From: Planctomycetaceae bacterium
Lineage (GTDB): Bacteria > Planctomycetota > Planctomycetia > Planctomycetales > Planctomycetaceae
Direction of reading: 5' to 3'
NCBI GenBank assembly: GCA_020638955.1
Contig: JACKHO010000002.1
Location: 496,001-560,000, forward strand
DNA: 64,000 nucleotides
Below are positions 37,523 through 47,541 of this stretch, piece after piece. The position numbers and the translations under genes are program-made. The notes under the pieces were generated by a model. The model saw only the letters and a list, made by a program, of their open reading frames with translations. It was not told the DNA's origin and did no database searches. The first letter of the stretch is position 1. Every line of letters starts with the position of its first letter.

Positions 37523-38776
37523 TTACTTGTCGCGATCAGCACCACAAATTCGGTACAGCGCATTCTCCGTTCGCAGCAGCAGGTCGCTGTCGAGGACTGC
37601 CGGAGTTGCCTTGATCGCACCGTCAATTTTGTTGGACTTCAGCTTCGGAGGATTGTCTGCAGGATCAATAATGTGCGTGACACCTTCCTCGCTGCAAAAC
37701 AGAATACGACCGCCAATGGCCATGGGCGAGGCAGAGTAGTTTCCGCCAACGCGCTTTACCCAGACTCGCTCGCCCGATTCCGCGTCGTGACAGGCGGCAA
37801 TGCCCGTGTTACTGACCGTGTACAGTTTTCCTTCAAACAACAGCGGGGATGGCGTGTCTGGAATAGGCCCCTTCGCATGCCAGGCCACGTGGCTCTCGGT
37901 GACGTCTCCCTTCCCGTCGAGCGCGACGGAAATCATTTCAGGTTTGAAGAAACCGGTACAGAGATACGCACGGTTTCCATCAGCCACAGGGCAGGGGACG
38001 GTTGAGAATCCAACGTAGCGCACGTGCCACAATTCTTCGCCATTGGCAGGGTTGTACGCGTGGCATTGATCGGCGGCTGGGCTGATGAGTTGCCATCCCG
38101 ACTCGTGTTGTGTGAGCAGAGGAGTGGCGAATGCCCGGTGGGTGATGGGGTTCTCGCGGAATGGCGCACTCCGCGTGCGTTTCCAGACTTCTTTACCCGT
38201 CATTGCGTCGAGTGCCACGACGTACTGCTCGTCGGCACCGTCATACGTGAGAATGAGCTTCCCTTCAAACAGCACGGGAGAACTTCCAGGTCCACCGTCG
38301 TGCTTGATGTGATAGTCGTTATTCGACCACAGGATTTTGCCACTCTCGACGTCGAGACAGGCGGTGCCATAAGTCCCAAAGTGAGCGAAGACTCGCCCAT
38401 TCCACAGAATGGGAGACGGGGACGCGTAACTGTTGTCGTGGTGAATTTCCTCGACAGTCCCCGGCTGAAAAATGGTGACTTCACGTTTGACTCGACCCGA
38501 TTCGGCATCGACGGAAACGGCACCGAGGTGCTTTCCATCGGGCGAGGCCGTGGTCATCCAAATCGTTTTACCATCATGTACCGGCGAAGAATGCCCCACG
38601 CCTGGAATGGTCGCCTTCCAGACAATCCCTTCCTTCTCCGACCATTTGATGGGCAGCGACTCGATGGGAGCCACACCATTCCCTGTGCCACGAAACTGGG
38701 GCCATTCGTTGGCAGCAGAAATTCCGGTAACAAGAAGCAGCGCTGTCAGCGCGAGCAACAAGTGACGCCGTGGCAT
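37523..38776 (-). CDS. Secreted PQQ-type beta-propeller protein
   Basis: 417 residues with a signal peptide (MPRRHLLLALTALLLVTGIS) and then NEWPQFRGTGNGVAPIESLP, a variant of the planctomycete WRGP opening. Repeats such as LGAVSVDAESGRVKREV, TACLDVESGKILWSNN, VVALDAMTGKEVWKRT, CHAYNPANGEELWHV and ACHDAESGERVWVKRV follow. It resembles the BamB-like and quinoprotein propeller fold; no enzyme residues are evident. The start ATG 38776 begins the leader directly. The gene abuts the convergent MobA-like gene with no spacer. Confidence 0.85.
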   Translation of the reverse strand: MPRRHLLLALTALLLVTGISAANEWPQFRGTGNGVAPIESLPIKWSEKEGIVWKATIPGVGHSSPVHDGKTIWMTTASPDGKHLGAVSVDAESGRVKREVTIFQPGTVEEIHHDNSYASPSPILWNGRVFAHFGTYGTACLDVESGKILWSNNDYHIKHDGGPGSSPVLFEGKLILTYDGADEQYVVALDAMTGKEVWKRTRSAPFRENPITHRAFATPLLTQHESGWQLISPAADQCHAYNPANGEELWHVRYVGFSTVPCPVADGNRAYLCTGFFKPEMISVALDGKGDVTESHVAWHAKGPIPDTPSPLLFEGKLYTVSNTGIAACHDAESGERVWVKRVGGNYSASPMAIGGRILFCSEEGVTHIIDPADNPPKLKSNKIDGAIKATPAVLDSDLLLRTENALYRICGADRDK

Positions 38777-38830
38777 TTCTAACCTTCCAAATTCACGGCA
38801 TCTGAACTCGCGCTGGCGGTGCAGGCCGAA

Positions 38831-39766
38831 TTACGAAGCGTCTCGCAGACGCAACGAGGGTTTGTCGATAGTGACTACCGTATTCGGCGCCACGCTTTTC
38901 GGCAACCACACACTCGCCCCGATGACTGATCCGGCACCAATGGTTGTGTCGCCACCCAGAATAGTAGCGTTCGCGTAAATGACAACGCCGTCTTCAATGG
39001 TGGGGTGCCGCTTCGATCCACGAACGAGGTTGCCTTCATCATCTTTGGCGAAGCTGAGAGCTCCCAGCGTAACGCCCTGATAGACCTTCACGTTCGAGCC
39101 AATTTCGCAAGTCTCGCCAATCACCACACCCGTTCCGTGATCAATAAAGAACGACGGACCGATTTTCGCTCCGGGGTGAATGTCGATGCCGGTACAGGCG
39201 TGCGAATACTCAGAGATGATTCGCGGAATGAGCGGCACTTTTTGAACGTAAAGCTGGTGGGCAATGCGATGGGCTGTAATCGCTTCCACGCCGGGATAGC
39301 AAAAGATGATTTCATCGAGTCCACTGGCGGCCGGGTCGCCGTCATACGCGGCCTGCACGTCAGTTGCCAGGATACGACGCAAGTGCGGCAACGACTCCAG
39401 CAGCTTAATCGCTTCTTGCTGTCCACGCGCTTCAAAATCGATGAGCTTTCGCTTTTCGCACTGCGGACCATGCAGGCGGTCGTGCTCGGAACGCAATGCG
39501 CGGGCGAACTGATCAGTCAATTTGTCGTGGAGAGCATCAATGAGGTCGCCGACAAAGTAGACGACATTCCCCATGTGCAGGTTCTGGCGGCGGCGATAGC
39601 CGGGAAACAACACTTCCTTCAAATCGTGCAGGCAATCGACAATGACCTGTGTATTGGGAAGCGGGCAGTGCCCCAGATGGTTAATCGTCCCAATTTCCTG
39701 GTAGCTGTCGACAATGCGTTCGGTGAGGTCGGAAAGCTGCTCTTTGAGTCGAAAATCAGTAGCCAT
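38831..39766 (-). CDS. cysE: Serine O-acetyltransferase
   Basis: 311 residues. The enzyme acetylates serine with acetyl-CoA as the first step of cysteine synthesis. The C-terminal left-handed beta-helix is typical: [20 protein letters not shown], then [20 protein letters not shown] and [20 protein letters not shown]. The His and Asp residues of GTGVVIGET and IDIHPGA match the CysE catalytic region. The N-terminal alpha-helical part (about 140 residues) is of the EpsC-like long type found in Planctomycetes and Bacteroidetes rather than the shorter E. coli form. No cysK gene is in the window. The start at 39766 gives a normal helical N-terminus. Confidence 0.9.
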   Translation of the reverse strand: MATDFRLKEQLSDLTERIVDSYQEIGTINHLGHCPLPNTQVIVDCLHDLKEVLFPGYRRRQNLHMGNVVYFVGDLIDALHDKLTDQFARALRSEHDRLHGPQCEKRKLIDFEARGQQEAIKLLESLPHLRRILATDVQAAYDGDPAASGLDEIIFCYPGVEAITAHRIAHQLYVQKVPLIPRIISEYSHACTGIDIHPGAKIGPSFFIDHGTGVVIGETCEIGSNVKVYQGVTLGALSFAKDDEGNLVRGSKRHPTIEDGVVIYANATILGGDTTIGAGSVIGASVWLPKSVAPNTVVTIDKPSLRLRDAS

Positions 39767-40200
39767 GGGAATTCTCGCGGTGAAGGTTGTATTGAGTCAG
39801 GATGTTTTCAAGGCCAGTCCGAGTGGACTGAGTCGTCACAAAACTGAGGTCAACAACAACAGCGCAGCGCAATGCGAGAGTGGTTTACGCAAGCGAGAAC
39901 AGAGAATTCTGGAAGACGGCACATGCAGCTTGCCCTCCTGGAGAGCGCGGGCTATCGCAACGAACGGAAACAACCGCCGCGCCTTTACTCTACGCGCGAC
40001 GGGGGCCAATAACAAGCATTGGAAAGAATCGTCCGCGCAGCATGAACGTGTTAATCCATTCCTGCCGCGCAATGCGATTGGCGAAAAAGTCCGATTGCGC
40101 AACCCGTAATGATCAGGGAAGAGCTCCCTCTCAGAGACCACACGTTCCCCGTCGGCGACAATCTCCTCAGCCCGATGCCGACGGGTTGTGGCGACTCTAA
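39767..40200. other. 434-bp intergenic region between cysE and a basic peptide gene
   Basis: The stretch has no convincing gene on either strand; the longest open frames have no recognisable features. It includes the hairpin at 40148-40185, listed separately. The remainder may contain the promoter of cysE, but no good -35/-10 pair could be fixed by eye. Confidence 0.45.
40148..40185 (-). terminator. Hairpin after the 28-residue basic peptide gene
   Basis: CCCGTCGGC at 40148-40156 pairs perfectly with GCCGACGGG at 40177-40185, a 9-bp GC-rich stem with a 20-base loop. It lies 15 bases after the stop of the small gene. There is no T-tract on the minus strand, so it may be a 3' stabilising stem or a Rho-type end rather than an intrinsic terminator. 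Confidence 0.4.
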
Positions 40201-40287
40201 CTATTTACGGTGACGGATCTTGGCACGCATGCGGCGTTTTTTGCGTCCCTGTTTCCGGCGACCTTTTCCACTCTTCTTAACACCCAT
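40201..40287 (-). CDS. 28-residue very basic peptide, probable ribosomal bS22/AURKAIP1-like protein
   Basis: The frame reads MGVKKSGKGRRKQGRKKRRM followed by RAKIRHRK and a TAG stop. It has an AAAGGT ribosome site nine bases before the ATG at 40287 (on the minus strand). Sixteen of 28 residues are Lys or Arg. This fits the very short basic peptides of the AURKAIP1/COX24 group, which includes the bacterial ribosomal protein bS22. The peptide is too short to be found by usual length cut-offs. The alternative, a chance open frame, is unlikely given the composition, the ribosome site and the hairpin after the stop. It sits just downstream of ilvD on the same strand. Confidence 0.65.
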   Translation of the reverse strand: MGVKKSGKGRRKQGRKKRRMRAKIRHRK

Positions 40288-40453
40288 GAATCTGACCTTT
40301 TAACTGACTTCCAACATCTGTTCAGAACACATTCTCGCCGTTACGACGAACCCCCCATGGTAGACGCTGAGACGGCCTACTGCAACTGGACACGCGGAAA
40401 GCAATTTTCCCGCGCCGGCAAGTCGGGAGGCACGCCGGATACAGTCGCTGAGA

Positions 40454-40477
40454 AACGGTTTACTTTGTGAAACCGTT
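40454..40477 (-). terminator. Hairpin overlapping the ilvD stop codon
   Basis: On the minus strand AACGGTTT and AAACCGTT form an 8-bp stem with an 8-base loop that begins within the TAA stop of ilvD. It is followed by TCTC without a long T-run, so termination is uncertain. Confidence 0.3.
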
Positions 40478-42179
40478 ATTCGTCGGTCACGCAGCCTTCG
40501 CTGGCGCTTTTGACGGTTTTGATGTACTTGTGAAGCGTTCCGCGGGTGACGGGGTAGGCTGGCAGTTCAAAGGCGGCGGCGCGTTGTCGCAACTCGTCTT
40601 CGGAGAGGTCGACATTGATTTGATTCGCTTCAGCGTCAATGGTGATTTGGTCACCATCTTGCAGCAGTGCAATCGGACCGCCAACCTGAGCTTCTGGAGT
40701 GACGTGTCCAATAATGAATCCGTGACTTCCGCCGGAGAAACGTCCGTCCGTAATCAGGGCGACTTTGTCACCCAGACCGGCACCCATCAGGGCCGAGGTT
40801 GGTGTCAGCATTTCGGGCATTCCCGGTCCACCTTTGGGGCCTTCGTACCGGATGATGATGACTTCGCCCCCTTTGATTTTTCCGTCTTCCAAGCCCTTAA
40901 GCATGGCTTCTTCACGATCAAAGCAAAGTGCCGGACCAGTGAAGCTGAGTCCTTCTTTACCAGTGATTTTCGCGACGGCACCATCTGGGCAGACGTTGCC
41001 ACGCATAATGCGAATGTGCCCGGTCGCCTTAATTGGGTTTTCGACTGGCTGCACGATGGGCTGATCATCGGCGAGACCCGGGAGGTCGGCAACGTTTTCG
41101 GCCAGGGTCTTGCCAGTGCAGGTAAGGCAATCTCCCTTGAGGTAGCCTTTCTCGAGCAGATACTTCTGCACGGCTGGCACACCGCCAATGCGATGCAAGT
41201 CTTCCATGACGTATTTGCCCGAAGGCTTCAGGTCGGCGAGGTACGGTACACGGTCCGAAACCTTCTGGAAGTCATCGATAGTCAAATCGACACCCACGCT
41301 GCGCGCCATGGCGATGAGGTGCAGCACGGCATTTGTTGATCCGCCGAGTGCAATGACAATGACCATGGCATTTTCAAATGCGTCACGGGTCATGATGTCT
41401 CTGGGCTTAATATCCTTTTCCATCAGGTTGTGAATTGCCTGACCAGCGGCAAGGCACTCCAGGATTTTTCCTTCGTCTTCTGCGGGAATCGACGCGGAAT
41501 ACGGCAGCGACATACCGAGCGTTTCAATGGCCGAAGCCATTGTGTTGGCGGTGTACATCCCGCCGCAGGCACCGGCACCGGGACAACTCTTCTGGACGAT
41601 TTCTTTCCGCTGTGCTTCCGTAATGCTGCCTGCGATGGCCTGACCGTATGACTGGAAGGCTGACACAATGTCGAGTTTATCGGCAGCCACACCTTGAACA
41701 CCTTTCAGCAGGTCGGAGCAGCCCGCCTTAATGGTGCCGCCGTAAATCATGATGGAAGGCCGGTTCAGACGGCCCATCGCCATAATGCAGCCTGGCATGT
41801 TCTTGTCGCAACCCGGAATAGCGATAAGCGAGTCGTACCATTGGGCTCCCATGACGGTTTCGATGGAATCGGCGATGAGGTCGCGCGACTGCAGCGAGAA
41901 GCTCATGCCGTCAGTGCCCATCGAAATGCCGTCGGACACCCCAATGGTGTTAAACCGCATGCCAATGGCACCAGCGGCGGTAACGCCTTCCTTCACCTTC
42001 TCAGCAAGTTGATTCAGGTGCATGTTGCAGGAGTTGCCTTCGTACCAGCAAGAAGCAATTCCAACTTGCGGCTTGTCCATGTCGGCAGGCTGCAGCCCAG
42101 TGGCATACAGCATGGCCTGTGAGGCACCTTGGGAAGCAGGCTGTGTAATACGAGCGGAGTACTTGTTGAGCTGGGTCAT
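40476..42179 (-). CDS. ilvD: Dihydroxy-acid dehydratase
   Basis: 567 residues, normal for the enzyme, which dehydrates 2,3-dihydroxy acids in valine, isoleucine and pantothenate synthesis. The iron-sulfur ligands are visible in [15 protein letters not shown] (Cys), [19 protein letters not shown] (Cys) and [19 protein letters not shown] (Cys). The C-terminal part includes [20 protein letters not shown] with the conserved RFSGG loop containing the catalytic Ser. The protein is of the ordinary cytoplasmic type. It lies downstream of homoserine dehydrogenase in the same direction with a 95-bp gap; other ilv genes are absent from the window. Confidence 0.96.
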   Translation of the reverse strand: MTQLNKYSARITQPASQGASQAMLYATGLQPADMDKPQVGIASCWYEGNSCNMHLNQLAEKVKEGVTAAGAIGMRFNTIGVSDGISMGTDGMSFSLQSRDLIADSIETVMGAQWYDSLIAIPGCDKNMPGCIMAMGRLNRPSIMIYGGTIKAGCSDLLKGVQGVAADKLDIVSAFQSYGQAIAGSITEAQRKEIVQKSCPGAGACGGMYTANTMASAIETLGMSLPYSASIPAEDEGKILECLAAGQAIHNLMEKDIKPRDIMTRDAFENAMVIVIALGGSTNAVLHLIAMARSVGVDLTIDDFQKVSDRVPYLADLKPSGKYVMEDLHRIGGVPAVQKYLLEKGYLKGDCLTCTGKTLAENVADLPGLADDQPIVQPVENPIKATGHIRIMRGNVCPDGAVAKITGKEGLSFTGPALCFDREEAMLKGLEDGKIKGGEVIIIRYEGPKGGPGMPEMLTPTSALMGAGLGDKVALITDGRFSGGSHGFIIGHVTPEAQVGGPIALLQDGDQITIDAEANQINVDLSEDELRQRAAAFELPAYPVTRGTLHKYIKTVKSASEGCVTDE

Positions 42180-42274
42180 GAATGCAAGACAGTCGTAAAG
42201 TCAGTTAAATGATTTCAGAAATGAATCGTCGCCTGCCGTCGATGTGCCGTCAAGCAACTGCGAAGTCGATTGCG

Positions 42275-43588
42275 TTAATCAGCAACCGGTAGACAAACCC
42301 ACGGCGTGGTAACGCACGAAAGATTTTTGAGTTCTTCCGCGGCCTTGCGAATGAGTCCTTCGCGTGTCCGGTGGGTCATGAACATGAGCGGAACAATAGG
42401 ATACGCACCGGCGGCAAGTTCATCAGTCTCCGGTGCTTCCTTCTGAATGATGGACGCCAGACTGATTTCGTTGCGTCCGAGTACGTCGGCGATATCGGCG
42501 ATGACGTGGGGACGATCTTCCACGGTGAAACGGAAGTAATAGCGACGCTCGATTTCTTCCGCCGGCTGCAGCGAGACGGGAGGATGGCCTCCCCACAAAT
42601 CGAGTTTCTGGAACGTCAACTGGGCACGGCCAATGGCCAGATCAATGATGTCAGCAACAACAGCCGATGCAGTCGCCATTTGACCGGCGCCCATGGCGGA
42701 AAACCAGGCTTTGCCAACGGCATCGCCAGTCAGTTCGATCATGTTGTAAGGGCCATCGACCTGTGCGATGGGACGTTGATGGCGAATGAGCGTGGGCTGC
42801 GTGTGAAGTTCGAGCCGACCCTCGACCAGCTTGGCGGTTGCCAGCAGCTTGATGGCGTAGCCGAGTTCATCAGCGTATTTCAAATCGTCCAGTGCGAGTG
42901 TGTTGATGCCTTGCACGGGAAAATGATCGGGCGTGACGGACGTTCCAAACGCGAGTTGTGTGAGAATGCCGAGCTTCTGGGCGGCGTCTGTTCCTTCGAC
43001 GTCCATTGCAGGATCGGCCTCGGCATACCCGATTTCCTGTGCTTCACGCACGGCGTCATCGTACGAGACGTTCTGGTGAAACATTTGCGTCAGAATGAAA
43101 TTCGACGTGCCGTTAATAATCGCCTGCAACGAAGTAATTTGATTACCCGCCATTGCCTGACCAATGGCCGCAATAATGGGGCAACCGCCAGCCACGGCTG
43201 CTTCAAAGCAAATGGTGCGATCATTTTCACGGGCCAACTGAAACAGCTCGGGGCCGTATTGGCAAATGAGTGCTTTGTTAGCTGTGACGACGTGCTTCCT
43301 GTTGGCGAGGGCCGATCTTACAACTTTGCTCGCCAAATCAACTCCGCCCATCAGTTCCACAACGACGTCGATGTCCGGGTCGGTCGTAATGGAAAGTGGG
43401 TCTTCCGTCAGCATTGACTGCGGTAAATCAACTCCGCGCGGCTTGTTGATGTCGCGTACGGCGACGCGGTGAATGATGAGTTGTTTTCCGGCACGCAGGG
43501 CGTTTCGTTCAGCGTGGTCGCGCAGAATATGTGCGACGCCGCTGCCAACGGTTCCCAGACCAACAATTCCAATCCGTAAGGCGTCCAT
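42275..43588 (-). CDS. hom: Homoserine dehydrogenase with ACT domain
   Basis: 437 residues, converting aspartate semialdehyde to homoserine with NAD(P)H for threonine and methionine synthesis. LRIGIVGLGTVGSGVAHIL is the nucleotide-binding start, VVELMGGVDLASKVV and KHVVTANKALICQYG follow. The catalytic core has NGTSNFILTQM and GYAEADPAMDVEGTDAAQKL. At the C-terminus lies an ACT regulatory domain (YYFRFTVEDRPHVIADIADV), which may bind threonine and inhibit the enzyme. Start ATG 43588 matches the family; an ATG 108 bp upstream would add 36 residues without similarity. ilvD follows downstream. Confidence 0.94.
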   Translation of the reverse strand: MDALRIGIVGLGTVGSGVAHILRDHAERNALRAGKQLIIHRVAVRDINKPRGVDLPQSMLTEDPLSITTDPDIDVVVELMGGVDLASKVVRSALANRKHVVTANKALICQYGPELFQLARENDRTICFEAAVAGGCPIIAAIGQAMAGNQITSLQAIINGTSNFILTQMFHQNVSYDDAVREAQEIGYAEADPAMDVEGTDAAQKLGILTQLAFGTSVTPDHFPVQGINTLALDDLKYADELGYAIKLLATAKLVEGRLELHTQPTLIRHQRPIAQVDGPYNMIELTGDAVGKAWFSAMGAGQMATASAVVADIIDLAIGRAQLTFQKLDLWGGHPPVSLQPAEEIERRYYFRFTVEDRPHVIADIADVLGRNEISLASIIQKEAPETDELAAGAYPIVPLMFMTHRTREGLIRKAAEELKNLSCVTTPWVCLPVAD

Positions 43589-43714
43589 GTGATTCCAGTT
43601 TTGAAATAGAGTGACGCAGGCGAGTGGACTGTGTTGTGCGTCTTGAGTTGTATTGGTGTTCCTTACAGAAATGCATGGCATGCCAATCAGAGACAAGCCC
43701 CAATGACCAGTGGA

Positions 43715-44488
43715 CTAACTCTCGGCAAGCTCTTTGTCCCAGTCATCCAGAAGTGGCCAGTCGACGGCGCAGGTACCAAAGTCGGCCATGTGTTGGTACT
43801 CGGTGAGCCGGTCAATTGTCTTCTGGAGCATGGCATTGTCTTTGGCGAACCAAGGGCCATGACTCGGCAGCAGCCATTCGACATCGCTGTCACGAATTCG
43901 CGTGAGTGATGAAATGAAGTCGGGAATGTCGGACCCGTGGTGGGCGTCAATGTTGCCGACGCAGCCATCACGGTAAATGTTGTCCCCGGAGAACAGCAGT
44001 TTGTCCAGCCGGAATGCCAGTTGCGTGGGAGCGTGTCCGGGAGTGTGCCACACTTCCAGTTTCAAGTCGCCCAGCGTAAGGACATCTCCCTCGTCAATGA
44101 CGGCGTCGAATTGAACAGGCGGAAGATCGAGTGAGATTCCCTGTGCTTCGATTTCGGCGTACGTCTGAATGCGCTCGCCATTTTCCAGAAGTTCTTTCGC
44201 AAGCGGATGACCGACGACCTGCGCTTGCGGCATGACTTCTTTGGCCCGTTTGAGCGCCTGGATGTGGTCGACATCGGCGTGCGTTGCCACCAGGTACTTG
44301 CAATTCGAAAGCGGAAAGTCGAGTTGCCGGACGATTTCAACGATGTCGTCCAAAGTGTCGTCATATCCCAGGTCGATGAGTGCCCACTCGTTTTGATTGT
44401 GAACGAGGTACACGCAGCACCCCAGCCGTCGCCGGGCCTGGTAGTTCATTTCCAGGACGTGAGGAAAGATTTCACGTCGAGCCAACAT
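43715..44488 (-). CDS. Metallo-beta-lactamase-fold hydrolase with altered first metal motif
   Basis: 257 residues. The fold shows [20 protein letters not shown], then the metal motif [35 protein letters not shown] and [20 protein letters not shown], with PSHGPWF near the end. The first motif would normally be His-x-His-x-Asp-His; here it is His-Ala-Asp-Val-Asp-His, so the second His is replaced by Asp. Later ligands (His of TPGH, Asp of SGD, His of PSHG) are in place. It could be a hydrolase with altered metal chemistry. The gene is 126 bp upstream of homoserine dehydrogenase on the same strand, but a metabolic link is not shown. Confidence 0.85.
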   Translation of the reverse strand: MLARREIFPHVLEMNYQARRRLGCCVYLVHNQNEWALIDLGYDDTLDDIVEIVRQLDFPLSNCKYLVATHADVDHIQALKRAKEVMPQAQVVGHPLAKELLENGERIQTYAEIEAQGISLDLPPVQFDAVIDEGDVLTLGDLKLEVWHTPGHAPTQLAFRLDKLLFSGDNIYRDGCVGNIDAHHGSDIPDFISSLTRIRDSDVEWLLPSHGPWFAKDNAMLQKTIDRLTEYQHMADFGTCAVDWPLLDDWDKELAES

Positions 44489-44623
44489 GGAACCGCTTTC
44501 GTTATGGGGCAGGAGAACACGTTCTAAACCGAAATTGTAGGTTCTCTAATCAATTCGCTCCATACTGCGCGGCGATAGGTGCAGATTCGCTTGAAAAGAC
44601 CGCCAGGACGCATCGAGCATCGC

Positions 44624-47167
44624 TTATGGGGAGCGCGCGCCGATAAAGTTGAGACCCCCAACAGGCTCCTTGACGGCGCTCTTCAGTTCCTGCAGTTGCG
44701 GTTTCAAGTAGTCGGGCGACTCGGGGTCGGCCGAAACGAAAGTCAATTTGGGCATTCCCAAACGTCCGTCTGACGAAAAGATGTCGAGTTCGTCGCTGCC
44801 CCCACCAGAGCGGTCGGTCCAGTTGTAACGGACGGGTGGCATGCCACTACTGAGTTTGGCGACGTCCACTTCGCCACTTCCTTTGGAGACTTCCGGGCCC
44901 GACTGTTCGGTGAACAAGTTCTGGCTGAACGAAATCTTCTCGTGATACGGTGAAATGCCGTTCCGGAATCCAATTCCCGTTTCGCATTTGTGGAACGTGT
45001 TATTGAGGAAATGAAATCCGGACTGGACGACATCCTTGCCGCTAAAGCTTGCGCCCGTGCTGAGCTGCTCAAAAATGTTCTCGCGTACCAGTACTGACTG
45101 AGTGGCCCCTTCAAATGACAACGCAGCTTTTCCCGGACCAATGAAGCGGCAGCGCTGAATGGTAATTTCGCTCGTGTCCTTCAGAGCTTCGGTGCTAAAC
45201 ACCATTCCGTGGGCCGACGAACTTGTCAGCACGAAACGGCAGTCTTCGAAGGTGAGTCGCTGACCAGATAATCCTTGCACACCCTTCGCGCTGACACCAA
45301 TTTGTTCGATTCCGTCAATCACCACTCGGTTCAGGACGGTACCCATCATGTACCCCTGCAGTTCGACAACATGCGGTCTGCCCTTGCCCTGCAGGCGGAC
45401 ATTCTCCAGCCGAAACTGTTCGCTCACTCGCAAGACGAGTGCGGGTTGGTCATCCTTGGGATTGAATACGGGAGGATTGTTACCTTCCCCAATAATCTTT
45501 AGTGGCCGTGAAAAGGCGAGCGCGGAGTTGTCCATGACGACTGGCTCAGCCAGCTCGATACCTTCCGCAATTCGGATTTCCTTAATCCAGCTCGACTCGC
45601 CTGACAGCCAACTGTTCCGTGTGAATTGAATGGCTTCGTTCAGCGTGCCGAAATTTCCTTCTGGCCCCACGGTGACTGTGTTCCCAGAGACCGGAGGTCG
45701 TTCGATGCCGGGCTCCACCGGTGGGTTGTCATTGACAACTGGACCATCGGGTGGAACTTCGGGACGAAACAGCAGGTAGGCCACTCCCAGCAGAACCACG
45801 ACGGCCAAAACGCCTGCGGCGATGCCGCGGGGGATTTTGAAACCACCCTTCTTCTTTTTGGACGGCTGAGGGGTGACACCGGGAGCTGGTACCTCGGTCG
45901 GCTGATCGCTGAGCGTCAGGTTGGCTGTGTCTTCGGGCTTGCTCGGCTTGGACAATACGTCGAGGTTCAGACCCGCAATTTGCGAGGCCAAACCTGAGTC
46001 GGCGTCGCGCGACGAGACCGTTGGCTCCCACTTTTTGGCTGGAGCGTCACTTGAAGTAACTGGTTTCCCTTTTCGATAGGTGCCAGATTTCTTCGTTCCT
46101 TCGGCGTCGGCATCGGCATCGGCATAACCATGGTCATGGAGCCAGTCCGCAAGTACGGACAGAACTTCGTCGGCCGTCTGATACCTGTCTTCTGGCTTTT
46201 TCTGCATGAGCTTACGCAGAATTTCTGCCAGGTCGGCGGGTGTGTCGGGACGTTTCTCCTCGATGGCGGGCGGCTCTTTCGTCTGATGAGCCAGCAGACG
46301 TTGTGTGAGTGTGCCTTCGTTGAATGGCGGTTCGCCCGTAAGCATGAAGTACAACGTGCATCCCAGGCTGTACAAGTCGGCTCGGGGATCAACCGTGTGG
46401 CTGTCAACCGCCTGTTCAGGAGCCAGGTAATCTGCCGTTCCCAGAACCTTCTCGTCGTTCGCGACAGTGAGGGACGTCGTGTCGTCATCTTCTGTAATTC
46501 GAGCCAAGCCTAGGTCCATCAGTCGCAGGTGACCCTGCTCATCGACGATGAAGTTCCCCGGTTTGATGTCGCGGTGTACCAGTCCGGCATTATGTGCGTA
46601 GGCCAGCCCTGCGGTTCCCTGTTTGAGCAGGTCGACCGCCTTGGCCGGATCCATCGGGCCATCGACCGAAACAATTTCATAGAGGTTTCGACCGGCAACG
46701 TACTCCATGACGAGGAAGTGGATGTCGAGGTTCCCTTCCTTTTCGGAATCGACGTCGTAAGCCCGCACTATGTTGGGATGGTCCAGTTGGGCGACGAGCT
46801 GGGCTTCGCGATAGAACCGATCAAGAAACGAGCTGTTCTTCACGAACTTCCAGGGCAGCACCTTAATGGCGCATTGCCGTTTCATCAGCACGTGTTCGGC
46901 CAGATAAACCGAACTCATTCCCCCCTTGCCGATGATGCGTTGGAGTTTGTACTTGCCCAGGAAAAAGCCTTTGTGGCGTCCTTTGAGCAGTTTGTCTGCC
47001 TGCCAGTCGGTCAGTTCGCCCGAGGCAATGAGGCTTTGTACAAATTCTTTGGGGTCGGGCTGTTGTTGACCTTCGCAATACTCGTCGATCGAACCCTGTA
47101 GCTTCTCCGCCGACAGCAGGCCGCTGCGCTTCAGAATGGCTACAAAGGATTCAAACGGGGAGCTCAT
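44624..47167 (-). CDS. Membrane Ser/Thr protein kinase with beta-helix ectodomain
   Basis: 847 residues. A Hanks-type kinase domain covers about residues 70-340: YKLQRIIGKGGMSSVYLAEH with the Gly loop, CAIKVLPW with the ATP-binding Lys, LVHRDIKPGNFIVDEQG with the catalytic Asp, RLMDLGLARI (DLG in place of DFG) and TADYLAPEQA. A linker with an Asp/Ala tandem (YADADADAEG) leads to a basic stretch (SKKKKGGFKI) and one membrane helix (GVLAVVVLLGVAYLLF). Outside the membrane the remaining about 330 residues look like a right-handed parallel beta-helix (LKIIGEGNNPPVFNP, TIQRCRFIGPGKAALSF). The arrangement suggests a receptor for a glycan or wall component. Its 3' end is about 135 bp from the start of the MBL-fold gene. 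Confidence 0.88.
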   Translation of the reverse strand: MSSPFESFVAILKRSGLLSAEKLQGSIDEYCEGQQQPDPKEFVQSLIASGELTDWQADKLLKGRHKGFFLGKYKLQRIIGKGGMSSVYLAEHVLMKRQCAIKVLPWKFVKNSSFLDRFYREAQLVAQLDHPNIVRAYDVDSEKEGNLDIHFLVMEYVAGRNLYEIVSVDGPMDPAKAVDLLKQGTAGLAYAHNAGLVHRDIKPGNFIVDEQGHLRLMDLGLARITEDDDTTSLTVANDEKVLGTADYLAPEQAVDSHTVDPRADLYSLGCTLYFMLTGEPPFNEGTLTQRLLAHQTKEPPAIEEKRPDTPADLAEILRKLMQKKPEDRYQTADEVLSVLADWLHDHGYADADADAEGTKKSGTYRKGKPVTSSDAPAKKWEPTVSSRDADSGLASQIAGLNLDVLSKPSKPEDTANLTLSDQPTEVPAPGVTPQPSKKKKGGFKIPRGIAAGVLAVVVLLGVAYLLFRPEVPPDGPVVNDNPPVEPGIERPPVSGNTVTVGPEGNFGTLNEAIQFTRNSWLSGESSWIKEIRIAEGIELAEPVVMDNSALAFSRPLKIIGEGNNPPVFNPKDDQPALVLRVSEQFRLENVRLQGKGRPHVVELQGYMMGTVLNRVVIDGIEQIGVSAKGVQGLSGQRLTFEDCRFVLTSSSAHGMVFSTEALKDTSEITIQRCRFIGPGKAALSFEGATQSVLVRENIFEQLSTGASFSGKDVVQSGFHFLNNTFHKCETGIGFRNGISPYHEKISFSQNLFTEQSGPEVSKGSGEVDVAKLSSGMPPVRYNWTDRSGGGSDELDIFSSDGRLGMPKLTFVSADPESPDYLKPQLQELKSAVKEPVGGLNFIGARSP

Positions 47168-47541
47168 CGTGAGTTGTGTCGTTCCTAATTCACCCGGTCA
47201 TCAAATGCGCGGCGGCGGTACATATCTCAAGTGTTTCACATTACAACGGTAACATTACCTCTTTGAAAACGACATTTCGTGCGGAAATCGAGAATCCAGA
47301 CCATTCCCTCACGATGCCGACTCACTGTCCAGAGCCGACGGAACAACACCCAAGATCGTTATGGATTGACATGGAAACAATAACCTGAGTTGTTGGGACA
47401 ACCGTTACAAACGGTATCAAAACTGAGATTATGCAACCACTTAAGACACCCAGATGCCGCAAGAATGAGGTATGCATGGGGGATTTCTGCGCCGTAAGCT
47501 GGGGCCCAAAAAGCTTTGCTGCGGCCGGTTGCAATGCACCA
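47168..47541. other. 374-bp intergenic region between kinase and secreted CxFC gene
   Basis: No convincing gene is seen. A short palindrome ACCGTTACAAACGGT lies at 47401-47415 and the sequence ACAACGGTAACA near 47243 resembles one half of it, so a protein-binding operator is conceivable. It should hold the promoter of the kinase gene on the minus strand, but no -35/-10 pair could be set with confidence. Confidence 0.35.

Noticed and set aside
39836..40141. A 101-codon open frame on the minus strand between cysE and the basic peptide gene.
   Set aside because: It has no clear ribosome site and no recognisable features.
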